NCBI RefSeq assembly: GCF_030973515.1
Contig: NZ_JARGZA010000016.1
Coordinates: 21,996 to 85,995 of the forward strand
From: Jannaschia maritima
GTDB taxonomy: Bacteria; Pseudomonadota; Alphaproteobacteria; Rhodobacterales; Rhodobacteraceae
Direction of reading: 5' to 3'
DNA: 64,000 bases
Shown here in pieces: positions 40,496 to 50,744 of the stretch. The number at the start of each line of letters is the position of its first letter. Position 1 is the first letter of the stretch. The notes below the pieces were generated by a model. That model had not been told where the DNA came from and searched no databases. It worked only from the letters and a program-made list of their open reading frames with translations. Made by a program: the position numbers and the translations under genes.

Positions 40496-42982
40496 TCAGG
40501 CGAGCGTGCGCTCGACCTCCTCCCGTTCGAAGATCTCGATGACGTCGCCCACGCGGATGTCGTCGTAACGCTCGAACGCCATGCCGCATTCCTGGCCGGA
40601 CTGGACTTCCTTGACCTCGTCCTTGAAGCGCTTGAGCGTCTTGAGCGTGCCTTCGTGGACCACGACGTCGTCGCGCAGGAGGCGGACGCCGGCGGACCGG
40701 CGCGCCACCCCTTCGGTGACCAGGCAGCCCGCGACGTTGCCGACGCCGGTGACGCGGAAGACTTCCTTGATCTCGGCGTAGCCGATGAAGTTCTCCTTGA
40801 TCTCCGCGGACAGGAGGCCGCTGGCCGCCTGCTTCACGTCGTCCACCAGGTCGTAGATCACCGAGTAGTACCGGATCTCCACGCCCTTCTGGTTGGCCGC
40901 CGCGCGTGCGGGTGCGTTGGCGCGGACGTTGAAGCCGATCACGGGCGTCTTCGACGCTTCGGCCAGGGTGATGTCGGATTCGGTGATCGCGCCGACCCCG
41001 CTGTGCAGGACGCGGACGCGGACCTCCTCGTTGCCGACCTTCTCCAACGCCTGGGCGATGGCCTCCGCCGAACCCTGCACGTCGGCCTTCACGACCAGCG
41101 ACAACTCCGACACACTCTCGTCGGCCTTGGCCTTCGCCAGAAGCTGATCCAGCGTCGTGGCCGCGCCGAGCGCCGCGCGCTTGTCCTTGGACTGCTGCTC
41201 GCGGAAGGCCGCGATCTCGCGGGCCTGGGCCTCGGACCGGACGACGTTCAGGACGTCGCCCGCCTGGGGCGTGCCGTTGATGCCGAGCACCTCGACCGGA
41301 ACGGAGGGGCCGGCGGCCTTCACCCGCTTGCCCTGGTCGTTCTCCATGGCGCGGACCTTGCCCCACTGCTCGCCGACGACGAAGATGTCGCCGGTGTTCA
41401 GGGTGCCGTTCTGGACCAGCACGGTCGCCACGGGACCGCGTCCCACGTCCAGCTTCGCCTCGATTACGGCGCCGAGGGCGGCACGGCCGGGGTTGGCCTT
41501 CAGCTCCAGGATCTCGGCCTGCAGGGCGATGGCTTCCAGCAACTGGTCCAGGCCGTCGCCCTTCAACGCGGAGACCTCGACGTCCTGCACGTCGCCGGAC
41601 ATCTTCTCGACGATGACCTCCTGGCGCAGGAGGTCGGCGCGGACCTTGTCGGGATCGGCGCCCGGCGCGTCGATCTTGTTGATCGCCACGATCATGGGGA
41701 CGCCCGCCGCCTTGGCGTGATTGATCGCCTCGATCGTCTGGGGCATCACGGCGTCGTCCGCCGCCACCACCAGGATCACGATGTCGGTGACCTGCGCGCC
41801 CCGCGCCCGCATGGACGTGAACGCGGCGTGGCCCGGCGTGTCCAGGAACGTCAGGGCGGTGTCGCCCTGCTTCACCTGATAGGCGCCGATGTGCTGCGTG
41901 ATGCCGCCCGCCTCGCCCGCTTGGACGCGGGCGTTGCGGATCGCGTCCAGAAGCGACGTCTTGCCGTGGTCGACATGGCCCATGATCGTGATGACGGGGG
42001 GCCGGGGCTTCAGATCCTCCGCCTTGTCGTCGGCCGCATCGATGACCTGCTCGACGTCGGCATCGGACACACGCTGGATCTTGTGGCCGAACTCCTCGAT
42101 GATCAACTCCGCGGTATCGGCATCGATCGTCTGGGTCTGGGTCGCCATGATGCCGTTCTGCATCAGCGACTTGACCACGTCCGCGACGCGTTCGGTCATG
42201 CGGTTCGCCAGTTCGGCGACGGTGATCGCCTCCGGCAGCTGGACGGTTCGCATCACCTTCTCCTGCGGACCGCTGCTGCCGCCCTTCTGACGCTGGCGCT
42301 CCTGCTTGCGCCGCATAGACGCCAGGGATCGCGTGCGGCCTTCGCCGCCCCGCAGGGCCTGGTTCACGGTCAGCTTGCCCGACCGGCGGTTGTCGCCGCC
42401 ACGCGGCTTGCCGCTGTCGTCGTCGCGCTTGCGCTTGGCGTCGTTGCCGGGACCGCCCGGACGGGCGTCGGGGCCGAGGTTGCGCTGGCGCTGCGGCTGA
42501 CCCGCATCGCCGCCCGCGGGCGGCGTGGCGGCGGCGGGCGCACCGGCGGGGCGGTTGCGCGCCTCCTCGGCCTCGCGCTTGCGGCGCTCGTCCTCCTCCG
42601 CCTTCTGCTTGATCAGCTCCTCGCGCTCGCGCTCCTCGCGCTCCTTGGCCTCGGCCTCGGCGCGACGGCGCTCGCGGTCGGCGGCGCGCTCCTCTTCCTC
42701 GCGCTTGCGGCGCTCCGCGTCCTCGGCCTCCTGGGCCTTGGCCATCTGGAGCGCGCGCAAGCGGCGCTGCATCTCGGCATCGGTGGCGCCGGCCTTGCTC
42801 TTGGAACCCTGCGCCGAGGCCTGCGCGGCGGTATTGGTGCCGGGCTTCGGCGCCATCACGCGCTTGCGCTTCGTCTCGACCACGACGTTCTTCGTCCGGC
42901 CCCGCGCGAAGCTCTGCTTCACCTGGCCGGAACGGGCGCCACCCGACAGCCCGAGGGGTTTCTTGCCGTCCGTATCGCTCAT
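40496..42982 (-). CDS. infB: Translation initiation factor IF-2
   Basis: An 828-residue GTPase that brings initiator tRNA to the 30S subunit and promotes subunit joining. Residues ~70-140 are a long Arg/Glu-rich coiled-coil, then a Gly/Pro/Arg linker. The IF2_N-type unit lies near 245-275 ([20 protein letters not shown]), G1 GHVDHGKT is at 335-342, followed by G3 DTPGH, G4 NKID and G5 SALKGDG. The C-terminal domains end with the initiator-tRNA-binding domain ([33 protein letters not shown]). Full length for alphaproteobacteria. Last gene of the rimP-nusA-ylxR-infB operon. Confidence 0.98.
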   Translation of the reverse strand: MSDTDGKKPLGLSGGARSGQVKQSFARGRTKNVVVETKRKRVMAPKPGTNTAAQASAQGSKSKAGATDAEMQRRLRALQMAKAQEAEDAERRKREEEERAADRERRRAEAEAKEREEREREELIKQKAEEDERRKREAEEARNRPAGAPAAATPPAGGDAGQPQRQRNLGPDARPGGPGNDAKRKRDDDSGKPRGGDNRRSGKLTVNQALRGGEGRTRSLASMRRKQERQRQKGGSSGPQEKVMRTVQLPEAITVAELANRMTERVADVVKSLMQNGIMATQTQTIDADTAELIIEEFGHKIQRVSDADVEQVIDAADDKAEDLKPRPPVITIMGHVDHGKTSLLDAIRNARVQAGEAGGITQHIGAYQVKQGDTALTFLDTPGHAAFTSMRARGAQVTDIVILVVAADDAVMPQTIEAINHAKAAGVPMIVAINKIDAPGADPDKVRADLLRQEVIVEKMSGDVQDVEVSALKGDGLDQLLEAIALQAEILELKANPGRAALGAVIEAKLDVGRGPVATVLVQNGTLNTGDIFVVGEQWGKVRAMENDQGKRVKAAGPSVPVEVLGINGTPQAGDVLNVVRSEAQAREIAAFREQQSKDKRAALGAATTLDQLLAKAKADESVSELSLVVKADVQGSAEAIAQALEKVGNEEVRVRVLHSGVGAITESDITLAEASKTPVIGFNVRANAPARAAANQKGVEIRYYSVIYDLVDDVKQAASGLLSAEIKENFIGYAEIKEVFRVTGVGNVAGCLVTEGVARRSAGVRLLRDDVVVHEGTLKTLKRFKDEVKEVQSGQECGMAFERYDDIRVGDVIEIFEREEVERTLA

Positions 42983-42987
42983 GCGTC

Positions 42988-43611
42988 CTACGATTCCTTC
43001 CCGGTGGCCACATCGCCACCGTCCACGCCGCGTATGCCCTTAAGCTTCGCGGCTTCCTCTACAACACGATAACCCAGGGTGCCAGATGCCACCGCTGCGT
43101 GAATCACCCGGTCGCGCCCGAAGGCCCGGCCCAGTTCGTCGGCCGACAGGTGGCCGATCCAGCGGGCGCCCTCGGGCGTCCACAGCTTGCCCTTGCCGCG
43201 CTCCGACCCGTCCCGGGCCTGGAGCAGGGCGGCGATGGGCCATCCGCCCAGGGCGGCCTTCACCTTCTCGTATCCCGTGACGGCCTCGCCCGCCTTGCGG
43301 GCCAGGGCCAGCGTGTCCTGCACGCGCTTCAACAGACCGGCCTCGACCAGGTCCATCAGCCCGTCGGGCACCGTGACCTGCCGCTTGGCGCCCCGACCGA
43401 ACATGCGCTTCGCCACGGCCCTTTCCAAGGCCGCGCGGTCCGCGGACACCCAAATTCCCCGCCCGGGCAACTTGTTCGCGAAGTCGGGGACCACGACGTC
43501 GTCGGGTCCCGCGACGAAGCGGATCAGCCCCGCCTTGGGTCCCGTCTCGCCGGTGACGATGCAGCGGCGTTCGCCGTCGTCACGTATCTTCGCCTTGCCG
43601 CCGCGGCTCAG
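42988..43611 (-). CDS. ylxR: YlxR family RNA-binding protein
   Basis: A protein of about 207 residues between nusA and infB. The N-terminal YlxR domain is seen in [22 protein letters not shown] followed by [30 protein letters not shown]; the C-terminal half ([31 protein letters not shown]) resembles the L7Ae-like second domain found in alphaproteobacterial versions. YlxR proteins modulate RNase P and transcription. The domain begins upstream of any ATG/GTG/TTG: between the nusA stop and RRCIVTGE there is only CTG (43611), ATC or ATA. CTG followed by [13 protein letters not shown] is chosen. A start at GTG 43494 would delete the conserved first strand. Confidence 0.8.
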   Translation of the reverse strand: MSRGGKAKIRDDGERRCIVTGETGPKAGLIRFVAGPDDVVVPDFANKLPGRGIWVSADRAALERAVAKRMFGRGAKRQVTVPDGLMDLVEAGLLKRVQDTLALARKAGEAVTGYEKVKAALGGWPIAALLQARDGSERGKGKLWTPEGARWIGHLSADELGRAFGRDRVIHAAVASGTLGYRVVEEAAKLKGIRGVDGGDVATGKES

Positions 43612-43629
43612 GGGAACGATCCGGGGCGA

Positions 43630-45261
43630 TCACGCCCCGGCCTCCTGGGGCTCGCGTTCGCCTTCGGCGTCCGCTTCCGCATCGTCGGTCTGCCCCAGGG
43701 CCTCCTCCGGGGTGACGTAGCCCAGCATCACGCGGGCGGTCATGACCAGGTCGCGGGCTTCCTCCAGCGACATCTTGAACTGTTCCAGCAGGCCGTCGTC
43801 CTTCACGCGCTGCCCGTCGATGACCGACCAGCCGCCCGCCAGCTCCCAGTCGGCGCATTTGGCGAACTCCTCCAGGGTGGTGACGCCGTCCTTTGCCAGC
43901 ACCTCCAGCATCTGGGGGGTCAGACCCTCGAACTCGGCCAGGTCGTCCTGCAGCCCGGCCTCGCGCGCGGCCTCCAACGCCTTGGCGTTCTGCGCCTCGA
44001 TGTGGTCGCGGGCGCGGGCCTGGAGCTCGGCAGCCGTGTCCTCGTCCACGCCGTCGATGACCAGCAGCTCGTCGATCTCGACGAAGGCGACCTCCTCCAG
44101 GTTCGTGAAGCCCTCGGACACGAGGAGCTGGGCGAAGAACTCGTCCAGGTCCAGCGTCTCCATGAACAGCTGCGTGCGCTGCTCGAACTCGGCCTGGCGG
44201 CGCTTCGACTCCTCCTCCTCGGTCAGGATGTCGATATCCACGCCGGTCAGCTGCGAGGCCAGCCGCACGTTCTGGCCGCGCCGACCGATGGCCAGGCTCA
44301 GCTGCTCGTCGGGGACCACGACCTCAATGCGCTCGTTCTCGTCGTCCAGGACGACCTTCGACACTTCCGCGGGCTGCAAGGCGTTGACCAGGAAGGTCGG
44401 CGCGTCGTCGTTCCACGGGATGATGTCGATCCGCTCGCCCTGCAACTCGTTGACGACGGCCTGCACGCGCGAGCCGCGCATGCCGACGCAGGCACCCACC
44501 GGGTCGATGCCGCTGTCGTAGGAGATGACGGCGATCTTCGCGCGGCTGCCCGGGTCGCGGGCGCAGGCCTTGATCTCGATGACGCCGTCGTAGATCTCCG
44601 GCACCTCCATCTCGAACAGCTTCATCATGAACTCGGGCGCGGTGCGCGACAGGAAGATCTGCGGGCCGCGCGGCTCGCGCCGGACGTCCTTGATGTAGAC
44701 GCGGATCCGGTCGCCCGGGCGATAGGATTCGCGGCCGATCTTCTCGTTGCGGCGCAGCACGGCCTCGCCCGCGCCGATGTCCACGATGATGTTGCCGTAT
44801 TCCTCGCGCTTGACCAGGCCGTTGATGATCTGTCCGGCGCGGTCCTTGAACTCCTCGTACTGGCGCTCGCGCTCGGCCTCGCGGACCTTCTGCAGGATGA
44901 CCTGCTTGGCCGACTGCGCGGCGATGCGGCCCATGTCGACGGGGGGGACCTCCTCGACGAAGGTGTCGCCGATCTTTGGGTCGGCGAGGTACTGCTTGGC
45001 GACCTCGGGCGGGAACTCCGCCTTGTCGTTCTCGATCTCCTCCTCCGGCACCACGGTGCGCACGCGGGTGAAGGTCGGCTGGCCGGTCTTGCGGTCGATG
45101 GACACGCGGATGTCCATGTCCGCGCCGTAGCGGGACTTGGCGGCGCGGGCGAGCGATTCCTCCATCGCCTCGATCACCAGAACGGGGTCGATCATCTTCT
45201 CCCGCGCGACCGCGTCGGCAATCTGCAGCAGTTCCAGTTGGTTTGCGGATGTGATGGCCAT
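43630..45261 (-). CDS. nusA: Transcription termination/antitermination protein NusA
   Basis: A 543-residue RNA polymerase-associated factor. Order of domains: N-terminal polymerase-binding domain ([39 protein letters not shown]), S1 domain ([26 protein letters not shown]), two KH domains ([66 protein letters not shown]) and an acidic C-terminal repeat region with helix-hairpin-helix-like units ([34 protein letters not shown]). ATG overlaps the rimP stop by 1-4 nt. It controls pausing and termination and commonly feeds back on its own operon. Confidence 0.98.
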   Translation of the reverse strand: MAITSANQLELLQIADAVAREKMIDPVLVIEAMEESLARAAKSRYGADMDIRVSIDRKTGQPTFTRVRTVVPEEEIENDKAEFPPEVAKQYLADPKIGDTFVEEVPPVDMGRIAAQSAKQVILQKVREAERERQYEEFKDRAGQIINGLVKREEYGNIIVDIGAGEAVLRRNEKIGRESYRPGDRIRVYIKDVRREPRGPQIFLSRTAPEFMMKLFEMEVPEIYDGVIEIKACARDPGSRAKIAVISYDSGIDPVGACVGMRGSRVQAVVNELQGERIDIIPWNDDAPTFLVNALQPAEVSKVVLDDENERIEVVVPDEQLSLAIGRRGQNVRLASQLTGVDIDILTEEEESKRRQAEFEQRTQLFMETLDLDEFFAQLLVSEGFTNLEEVAFVEIDELLVIDGVDEDTAAELQARARDHIEAQNAKALEAAREAGLQDDLAEFEGLTPQMLEVLAKDGVTTLEEFAKCADWELAGGWSVIDGQRVKDDGLLEQFKMSLEEARDLVMTARVMLGYVTPEEALGQTDDAEADAEGEREPQEAGA

Positions 45262-45857
45262 CAATCGTCCTCGCTGTCCATCGTCTGGATTTCGTCGAAC
45301 TTGCTCTCGTCTATCTCGGCCGGGTCCACGGTCCCCGCCGCCTTGCGCTGGCGCAGCGTCTCGCGGACCAGCTCGTCGGTCAGGACCAGCTTGGCCTCGG
45401 CCAGCAGGTCGAAGGTCAGGCCGATCACGACGCGGCCGCCGGGCCGGTCGATCTCGAGCAGGATCTCGTCGCCTTCGGTCCCCTGGACGATGCCGCGGAA
45501 CCGCTTCTGGTCGTCCACGGGTTCGGACAGCTCGACCTTCGCATCGTAGCCCTGCCACGTGTCGAAGTCCTTCAGCCGCGTCAGGGGGCGGTCGATGCCG
45601 GGGGAGCCGACCTCCAAGACGTATTCGCCGTCGATGGGGTCCTCCACGTCCAGGGTGGCCGACAGCATGTTCGAGATGTCGGCGCAGTCGTCCACTTCGA
45701 TCCGCCCGTCGGGGCGTTCGGCCATGACCTGCAGGGTGGGCGTGTTGCCGCCCTGCATCCGCAGGCGGACGAGTTCGAAGCCCATGTCCTCGATCACGGG
45801 CGTGACGATCGCGGCGAGGCGACGGTCAAGTGCGGTCTTGGCGATCAGGTCAGACAC
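45261..45857 (-). CDS. rimP: Ribosome maturation factor RimP
   Basis: A 198-residue 30S assembly factor. The N-terminal domain has [77 protein letters not shown], with the hallmark [11 protein letters not shown]; the C-terminal SH3-like domain holds [17 protein letters not shown]. An additional acidic tail of ~40 residues (ending TMDSEDD) extends past the SH3 domain, as in other Rhodobacterales. GTG start, GGGGA 7 nt upstream. First gene of the operon; a terminator hairpin stands in its leader. Confidence 0.96.
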   Translation of the reverse strand: MSDLIAKTALDRRLAAIVTPVIEDMGFELVRLRMQGGNTPTLQVMAERPDGRIEVDDCADISNMLSATLDVEDPIDGEYVLEVGSPGIDRPLTRLKDFDTWQGYDAKVELSEPVDDQKRFRGIVQGTEGDEILLEIDRPGGRVVIGLTFDLLAEAKLVLTDELVRETLRQRKAAGTVDPAEIDESKFDEIQTMDSEDD

Positions 45858-45876
45858 GATGATGTCCCCAGAAACG

Positions 45877-45900
45877 AAAAAGCGGGCCGTGCGGCCCGCT
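45877..45900 (-). terminator. Terminator hairpin in the leader of rimP-nusA-ylxR-infB
   Basis: On the minus strand AGCGGGCCG (45900-45892) pairs perfectly with CGGCCCGCT (45889-45881) and is followed by a run of five U's (TTTTTC). It lies 19 nt before the rimP GTG and points into the operon. No gene precedes it on this strand, so it acts as a leader attenuator rather than as the end of another unit. Confidence 0.75.
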
Positions 45901-45938
45901 GACGTTCGGTGGTGCCCAGGGGCGCCGCTGTTGAGGTG

Positions 45939-45967
45939 CAGATAGGGGACCGGTCGGGGGGATGCAA
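45939..45967 (-). promoter_or_regulatory. Candidate promoter of the rimP operon
   Basis: On the minus strand TTGCAT (45967-45962), 17-bp spacer, TATCTG (45944-45939). Each hexamer matches the sigma70 consensus only in half of its positions, but the spacing is ideal and the site precedes the leader hairpin by about 40 bp. Confidence 0.4.
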
Positions 45968-46032
45968 CCCGCCTTTCCGCAGCACCCCCCCGGCCTAGCT
46001 TTCCGGCTGCACCCGCGACCCCGGAGGATCCC

Positions 46033-47535
46033 ATGCCCGACCACGACCTGGCCGCCCTGTCCGACCTGCCGCAGGACGAACCCGTCAAGGCGATGGCGGG
46101 CGAACGGGCCATACTGCTGATCCGCACGGGCGACGACGTGACCGCGCTGACGCACGAATGCCCCCATCTGGGCCTGCCGCTGTCGAAGGGGGTGGTCCGC
46201 GACGGCACGTTGATCTGCGCCTTCCACCACGCCTGCTTCGACGCGCGCACGGGCGCGCAGACCCAGCCGCCGGGACACGGAGACCTGCAGCGCTTCGCCG
46301 TCGCGATCCGCGACGGGCGGGTGATCGTGGACGTGCCGGACGACGCGCCCGCCCATCCTATGCCGGACCGGGCGCGGGGCACGTCCGACGCCCGGCGCTT
46401 CGTCGTCGCGGGCGGCGGCGCGGCCGCCATGGCCGCGGCGGCGGAACTGCGGGAGCGGGGCTTCGACGGGGTGATCGAGATGGTGTCCCCCGACGGTCCG
46501 CCCCTGGACCGGACGATGCTGTCGAAGGCCGTGCTGGCCGGGGCGAAGGCCGTGGGCGACCTGGCCCTGCACCCGACCCCGGCCGATCTCGACATTGCGA
46601 CGATCGCGGGGCGCGTGATCGCGGTGGGGGACGGCACCGTCACGCTGGAGGGCGGCGGAACGCGGGCCTTCGACGCGCTGCTGCTGGCGCCGGGCGGCAC
46701 CCCGCGGCGGCTGGACGTGCCAGGCGCGGAACTGCCGGGCGTCTACGTGCTGCGCTCGGGCGAGGATGCGGCCGCGATCGCCGCGGCGGCGGAGGGGGCC
46801 GAAACGGCGATCGTGGTCGGCGGCGGCTTCATCGGGATGGAGGCCGCCCTGTCCCTGACCAAGCGCGGCCTGTCGGTGACCCTGGCCACGCGCAACGCCC
46901 TGCCCCTGGCCGGCATCGTGGGTCCGGACGTGGCCCGCGCCATCCTGGCGGAGCACGTCGAGGCGGGTGTGTCCCATCTGGCGGAGACCGAGGCCGTGGC
47001 GTTCCGGGCGGACGGCGACGGCGTCGCGGTGGACTGGAAGGACGGCGGAACGGCACGCGCCGACCTGATCCTGACCGCAGTCGGCGTGACGCCGGGCACG
47101 GACGGGATCGACGGGATCGACACGGGGGACGACGGCGGCGTGCGGGTCGGTCCCGGCATGGGCGTGCCCGGGCGGCCCGGGGTCCATGTCGCGGGCGACA
47201 GCGCGGCGGCGCCCACCCCCTTCGGCACGGCGCGGATCGAGCATTGGCGCGTGGCCCAGCAGCACGGCCGCCGCGCGGCGCGGGCGATGCTGGGGCAGGC
47301 CGGGGACGCGGACGACATCCCGTTCTTCTGGACGGCGCTCGCGCGGCAGTACCGGTATCTCGGACATGCGGAGGAGTGGGACCGGATCGACATCGACGGC
47401 GACCCGTCGGGGCCGTTCCTGGCGCGCTACGTCAAGGGTGGGACGGTGGTGGCGGCCCTGACCGCCGGCCGCGACGCGGAGCTGGCCGAGATGCACCTGG
47501 CGATGGCGCGAGCCGGGGGACCGGTTCCGGCCTGA
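46033..47535 (+). CDS. Rieske-domain FAD-dependent oxidoreductase (AIFM3/ferredoxin reductase-like)
   Basis: A 500-residue fusion. Residues ~1-100 are a Rieske [2Fe-2S] domain with C-x-H in [13 protein letters not shown] and C-x2-H in [10 protein letters not shown], all four ligands present. From ~120 follows a flavin/NADH reductase: FAD loop [30 protein letters not shown] loop [26 protein letters not shown], and [11 protein letters not shown]-terminal reductase-like dimer domain with [20 protein letters not shown] completes it. The layout equals AIFM3/rhodocoxin-reductase-type proteins that pass electrons from NADH to an unknown acceptor. GGAGGA precedes the ATG. Divergent from rimP. Confidence 0.9.
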   Translation: MPDHDLAALSDLPQDEPVKAMAGERAILLIRTGDDVTALTHECPHLGLPLSKGVVRDGTLICAFHHACFDARTGAQTQPPGHGDLQRFAVAIRDGRVIVDVPDDAPAHPMPDRARGTSDARRFVVAGGGAAAMAAAAELRERGFDGVIEMVSPDGPPLDRTMLSKAVLAGAKAVGDLALHPTPADLDIATIAGRVIAVGDGTVTLEGGGTRAFDALLLAPGGTPRRLDVPGAELPGVYVLRSGEDAAAIAAAAEGAETAIVVGGGFIGMEAALSLTKRGLSVTLATRNALPLAGIVGPDVARAILAEHVEAGVSHLAETEAVAFRADGDGVAVDWKDGGTARADLILTAVGVTPGTDGIDGIDTGDDGGVRVGPGMGVPGRPGVHVAGDSAAAPTPFGTARIEHWRVAQQHGRRAARAMLGQAGDADDIPFFWTALARQYRYLGHAEEWDRIDIDGDPSGPFLARYVKGGTVVAALTAGRDAELAEMHLAMARAGGPVPA

Positions 47536-47539
47536 CGGG

Positions 47540-48532
47540 TCAGCCCGCGCGCGCGATCGCGTCGATGCACCGCTGCACCGGAAGCGCCGCGCTCGCCGGC
47601 AGAAACGGCGGCCGTCCCGCGCGCACGGCCCCGGCGAAGTCCAGCATCACCGCCTGGTGGGCATCCAGTGGGAAGGCCATCGGATCGGCCCCGCCGCCGC
47701 TGCCCCCCTCCTCTCCCACGACCTCCTGCCGGCCGTCCCGGTGCAGGACGGTCAGCGCGCCGCCGCCCAGGCGCAGGGTGCCATGCTCGCAGGTCAGCTC
47801 CACGATCTCGGACCGGCCGGGATAGGCGGCGGTGGTGGCGGTGAAGACGCCGACGGCGCCCCCCTTGAAGTCGATCAGGGCGGCGGCGGTGTCCTCCCCC
47901 TCCAGGTCGTGCAGGGCGCGGGCCGTGCCGCCGCGAACGCGGACCACGGGTGCGCCCGTCAGCCACAGGCCCAGATCCAGCGCGTGGATCGCCTGCGTGA
48001 TCATCACCCCGCCCCCGTCACGGGCCAGCGTCCCCCGCCCCGGCTGCGCATAGTAGCCCGGGTCGCGCCACCACGGCACGTCCACGCGCAGCAGGCGCGG
48101 GGCGCCCAGCGCGCCGCCGTCCACGGCGTCCCGCGCCGCCCGGCTGGCCGCGCGCATCCGGTGCTGCAGGACGACCCCGAAGGGCACGGTCCCCATCCGG
48201 GCCACCAGGGCCGCCGCCGCGTCCGCGGTGCGTTCCAGCGGCTTCTCCGCCAGGACGGGCATCCCCGCATCGGTGCAGGCCGCCACCATCGCGGCGCGCG
48301 CATCGGGCGGCGTGGCCAGGATCACCGCGTCCACCCCGCCCTCGGCCAGCACCGCGCCCAGCGAGCTCGCCATGCGGCACCCATGCGTCGCGGCCACCCT
48401 GTCCCGCGCGTCCTGCGAGCGCGCAACGACCACCTCCACCGCCATGCGCCCGTCGGACGCGGCGGCGGCGCGGTGGAACACGTCGGCGACCATGCCAGCC
48501 CCCACGAGGGCATAGCGGAACGGCTGGGTCAT
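47540..48532 (-). CDS. Gfo/Idh/MocA family oxidoreductase
   Basis: A 330-residue NAD(P)-dependent dehydrogenase. Rossmann start YALVGAGMVADVFHRAAAAS, the family motif AEKPLERTADAAAALV (EKP with catalytic Lys) and the substrate domain with GGGVMITQAIHALDLGLWLTG (His region of the active site). Acts on sugars, inositols or pseudo-sugars; no specific pathway neighbour is present. Convergent with the Rieske reductase (4 bp gap) and divergent from the potassium genes. Confidence 0.88.
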   Translation of the reverse strand: MTQPFRYALVGAGMVADVFHRAAAASDGRMAVEVVVARSQDARDRVAATHGCRMASSLGAVLAEGGVDAVILATPPDARAAMVAACTDAGMPVLAEKPLERTADAAAALVARMGTVPFGVVLQHRMRAASRAARDAVDGGALGAPRLLRVDVPWWRDPGYYAQPGRGTLARDGGGVMITQAIHALDLGLWLTGAPVVRVRGGTARALHDLEGEDTAAALIDFKGGAVGVFTATTAAYPGRSEIVELTCEHGTLRLGGGALTVLHRDGRQEVVGEEGGSGGGADPMAFPLDAHQAVMLDFAGAVRAGRPPFLPASAALPVQRCIDAIARAG

Positions 48533-48667
48533 GGCGGGGCCTTCCTTCGGCGCGGGCGGTCGCGCGCAACCTGCGCGACGCGGGCCCGCACGGCAAGGCG
48601 CGGCGGGTCTTGGCGGGGGCGGGGCGGACGCTAGGTTGCCGCTTCGCGCGGTGCCGGAGGGACGTCC

Positions 48668-49348
48668 ATGGCCGACAGCAAGACCCCTGACCCGATCGGC
48701 CCCGTTGCCGTGGTCGGTCTGGGCACGTTCGGTGGCGCCGTGGCCCGCGACCTGGCCGCCTTCGGGCACCACGTCCTGGGCATCGACGTCGAGGACGCCA
48801 AGGTGAACGCCCTGGCCGACACCCTGGCGCAGGCCGTGATCGCCGACGCCCGGGACGAGGCGGCGTTGCGCGACGCGGGCGTGGACCAGTGCGACGCCGT
48901 GGTGATCGCCATGGGTGACGACCTGGAAGCCAACATCGTGGGCGCCATGAACGCCCGCGTGCTGGGGGTGAAGCGGATCTGGTCCAAGTCCCGGTCCCGC
49001 ACCCATCGCCGCATCCTGTCGCGCATCGGCGTGGATCACGTCGTCAACCCGGAGCAGGAGATGGGCCGCCGCGTGGCCCAGACGATCCACAACCCGTTCG
49101 TCACCGACTACATGGTCGCGGCGGGCAACCAGACGGTGGTCAGCCTGAACGCGCCGGGCCGCCTGCTAGGGCGGACGCTGGGGCAGATCGACTTCCGCGA
49201 GCGGCACGACATCGAATGCCTGGGCCTTCTGCGGCACGGCCAGCTGCACCGCCTGGAGGCCGATCCAACGATAGCGGAGGGGGACACCCTGCTGCTGCTG
49301 GGCCGCCGCAGCCCGTTGCAGAGGTTCGGGGAGGCGCAGTGCGGCTGA
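48668..49348 (+). CDS. Potassium channel regulatory subunit, RCK domain (KtrA/TrkA family)
   Basis: A 226-residue cytosolic regulator. RCK_N: VAVVGLGTFGGAVARDLAAFGHHVLGIDVEDAKVNALAD (nucleotide loop GLGTFG, acidic end of strand 2), AVVIAMGDDLEANIVGAMNARVLG. RCK_C: NQTVVSLNAPGRLLGRTLGQIDFRERHDIECLGLLR, ending EGDTLLLLGRRSPLQRFGEA. One RCK pair as in KtrA rather than the double TrkA. It gates the KtrB-like channel encoded next in response to ATP/ADP or NAD(H). 1-nt gap to the channel gene. Confidence 0.92.
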   Translation: MADSKTPDPIGPVAVVGLGTFGGAVARDLAAFGHHVLGIDVEDAKVNALADTLAQAVIADARDEAALRDAGVDQCDAVVIAMGDDLEANIVGAMNARVLGVKRIWSKSRSRTHRRILSRIGVDHVVNPEQEMGRRVAQTIHNPFVTDYMVAAGNQTVVSLNAPGRLLGRTLGQIDFRERHDIECLGLLRHGQLHRLEADPTIAEGDTLLLLGRRSPLQRFGEAQCG

Positions 49349-49349
49349 C

Positions 49350-50744
49350 ATGGCCCCACGCCTGAGACGACCGGCCATGCGCGTCCGCTTCCGGCCCCGG
49401 CAGGGCTGGCGCAACCGGGTGCTGCGCCTGCCCCCGCCCCTGACGCTGCTGGTGCTCTATGCGGCCCTGGTGGCCCTGGGCGCCGTGCTGCTGAAGCTGC
49501 CCTTCGCCCTGGAGGATCCGGTGGCCCACCCCGTCGGCTGGGGCGACGCGGTGTTCATGTCGGCCTCCGCGGTCACGGTCACGGGGTTGGTCGTCGTGGA
49601 TCCGGCCAGCGCCTTCACCTTCTTCGGTGAAGCGGTGATCGCCGCCCTGATCCAGCTGGGCGGCCTGGGGCTGATGGCCTTCGCCGTGCTGATCCTGACG
49701 GCGCTGGGCATGCCCGTCGGCCTGCCCCGGTCGATCACCCTGCGCGAGGATCTGGGCCAGACCAGCCTGCGCGACCTGGGACGTCTGGTGAAGCTGATCG
49801 CGATCGTCGTCGTGTCGTTCGAGGTGGTGGGCGCGCTGGCCCTGTGCTTCGTCTTCGTGCCCGACCTGGGGCTGTGGCCGGGGATCTGGCACGCGGTGTT
49901 CTTCTCGATCTCGGCGTTCAACAACGCGGGCTTCGCCTTGTTCGCGGACAGCCTGACGGGCTATGCCCTGGACCCGTTCGTGAACGTCACCGTGCCGGTG
50001 CTGTTCATCGTGGGCGGCCTGGGCTTCGCGGTGATCGCGGACCTGCACCGCCACGGGTACCGGTTCGCGCCCCTCAACCTCCATTCCAAGCTGATGCTGG
50101 TGGGCACGGCCTGCCTGATCGTCTGGGCCGTCGCGACCTTCGCCGTGCTGGAATGGAACAACCCCCGCACGCTGGGGCTGTTCGACGACCCCGTGCACAA
50201 GCTGACCGTCGCCTGGTTCCAGGGCGTCACGCCGCGCACGGCGGGGTTCAACACCGCCGACTTCGCCGCCGTCCACGACAGCACGGCCTTCATGACCATC
50301 ACCCTGATGCTGGTGGGCGGGGGCCCCACGTCCACGGCGGGCGGGATCAAGGTCACGACCTTCATCTGCCTGATCCTGGCGACGCTGGCCTTCTTCCGCC
50401 GCTCGACCGAGCTGAACGCCTTCGGCCGGTCCATCCCGTTGGAGGACGTGCTGCGCGTCACAGCCCTGGTCGCGGTCGCCATGCTGTTCGTGGCGGTGGC
50501 CACCTTCCTGGTGCTGCTGTCCCACGACGGAGACTTCCTGGACCTGCTGTTCGAGGTGGCATCCGCCTTCGGCACGGTCGGCCTGTCCCGGGGTGCCACG
50601 GGCGAACTGGACGGGCTGGGTCGCACGGTCATCATCGCGCTGATGTTCGCCGGACGGGTGGGGCCGCTGACGCTGGGGTTCTTCCTGGCGACCCGGGTGC
50701 GGCCGAGGGTGCGCTATCCGCGGGGGCAGGTGTTCCTGGGGTAA
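49350..50744 (+). CDS. Potassium uptake channel subunit (KtrB/TrkH family)
   Basis: A 464-residue membrane channel with four M1-P-M2 repeats. The four filter segments with the conserved glycine are seen: SAVTVTGLVV, FNNAGFAL, TAGFNTADF and FGTVGLSRG. The gating loop lies after the third repeat, GGPTSTAGGIKVTTF. Length and filters fit KtrB, the sodium-linked K+ uptake channel; it supports osmotic adjustment together with the betaine importer found elsewhere in the window. ATG 49377 is a second possible start. A repeat element with phased half-sites lies just behind the stop. Confidence 0.92.
   Translation: MAPRLRRPAMRVRFRPRQGWRNRVLRLPPPLTLLVLYAALVALGAVLLKLPFALEDPVAHPVGWGDAVFMSASAVTVTGLVVVDPASAFTFFGEAVIAALIQLGGLGLMAFAVLILTALGMPVGLPRSITLREDLGQTSLRDLGRLVKLIAIVVVSFEVVGALALCFVFVPDLGLWPGIWHAVFFSISAFNNAGFALFADSLTGYALDPFVNVTVPVLFIVGGLGFAVIADLHRHGYRFAPLNLHSKLMLVGTACLIVWAVATFAVLEWNNPRTLGLFDDPVHKLTVAWFQGVTPRTAGFNTADFAAVHDSTAFMTITLMLVGGGPTSTAGGIKVTTFICLILATLAFFRRSTELNAFGRSIPLEDVLRVTALVAVAMLFVAVATFLVLLSHDGDFLDLLFEVASAFGTVGLSRGATGELDGLGRTVIIALMFAGRVGPLTLGFFLATRVRPRVRYPRGQVFLG

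Noticed and set aside
45858..46032. Initiator tRNA gene in front of rimP, as in E. coli
   Set aside because: Read on the minus strand, the gap has no acceptor stem, T-loop or CAT anticodon arm of a tRNA.
47102..47138. Short tandem GACGGGATC repeats
   Set aside because: They lie inside the oxidoreductase coding frame and encode a DGIDGID stretch; they do not look like a separate element.
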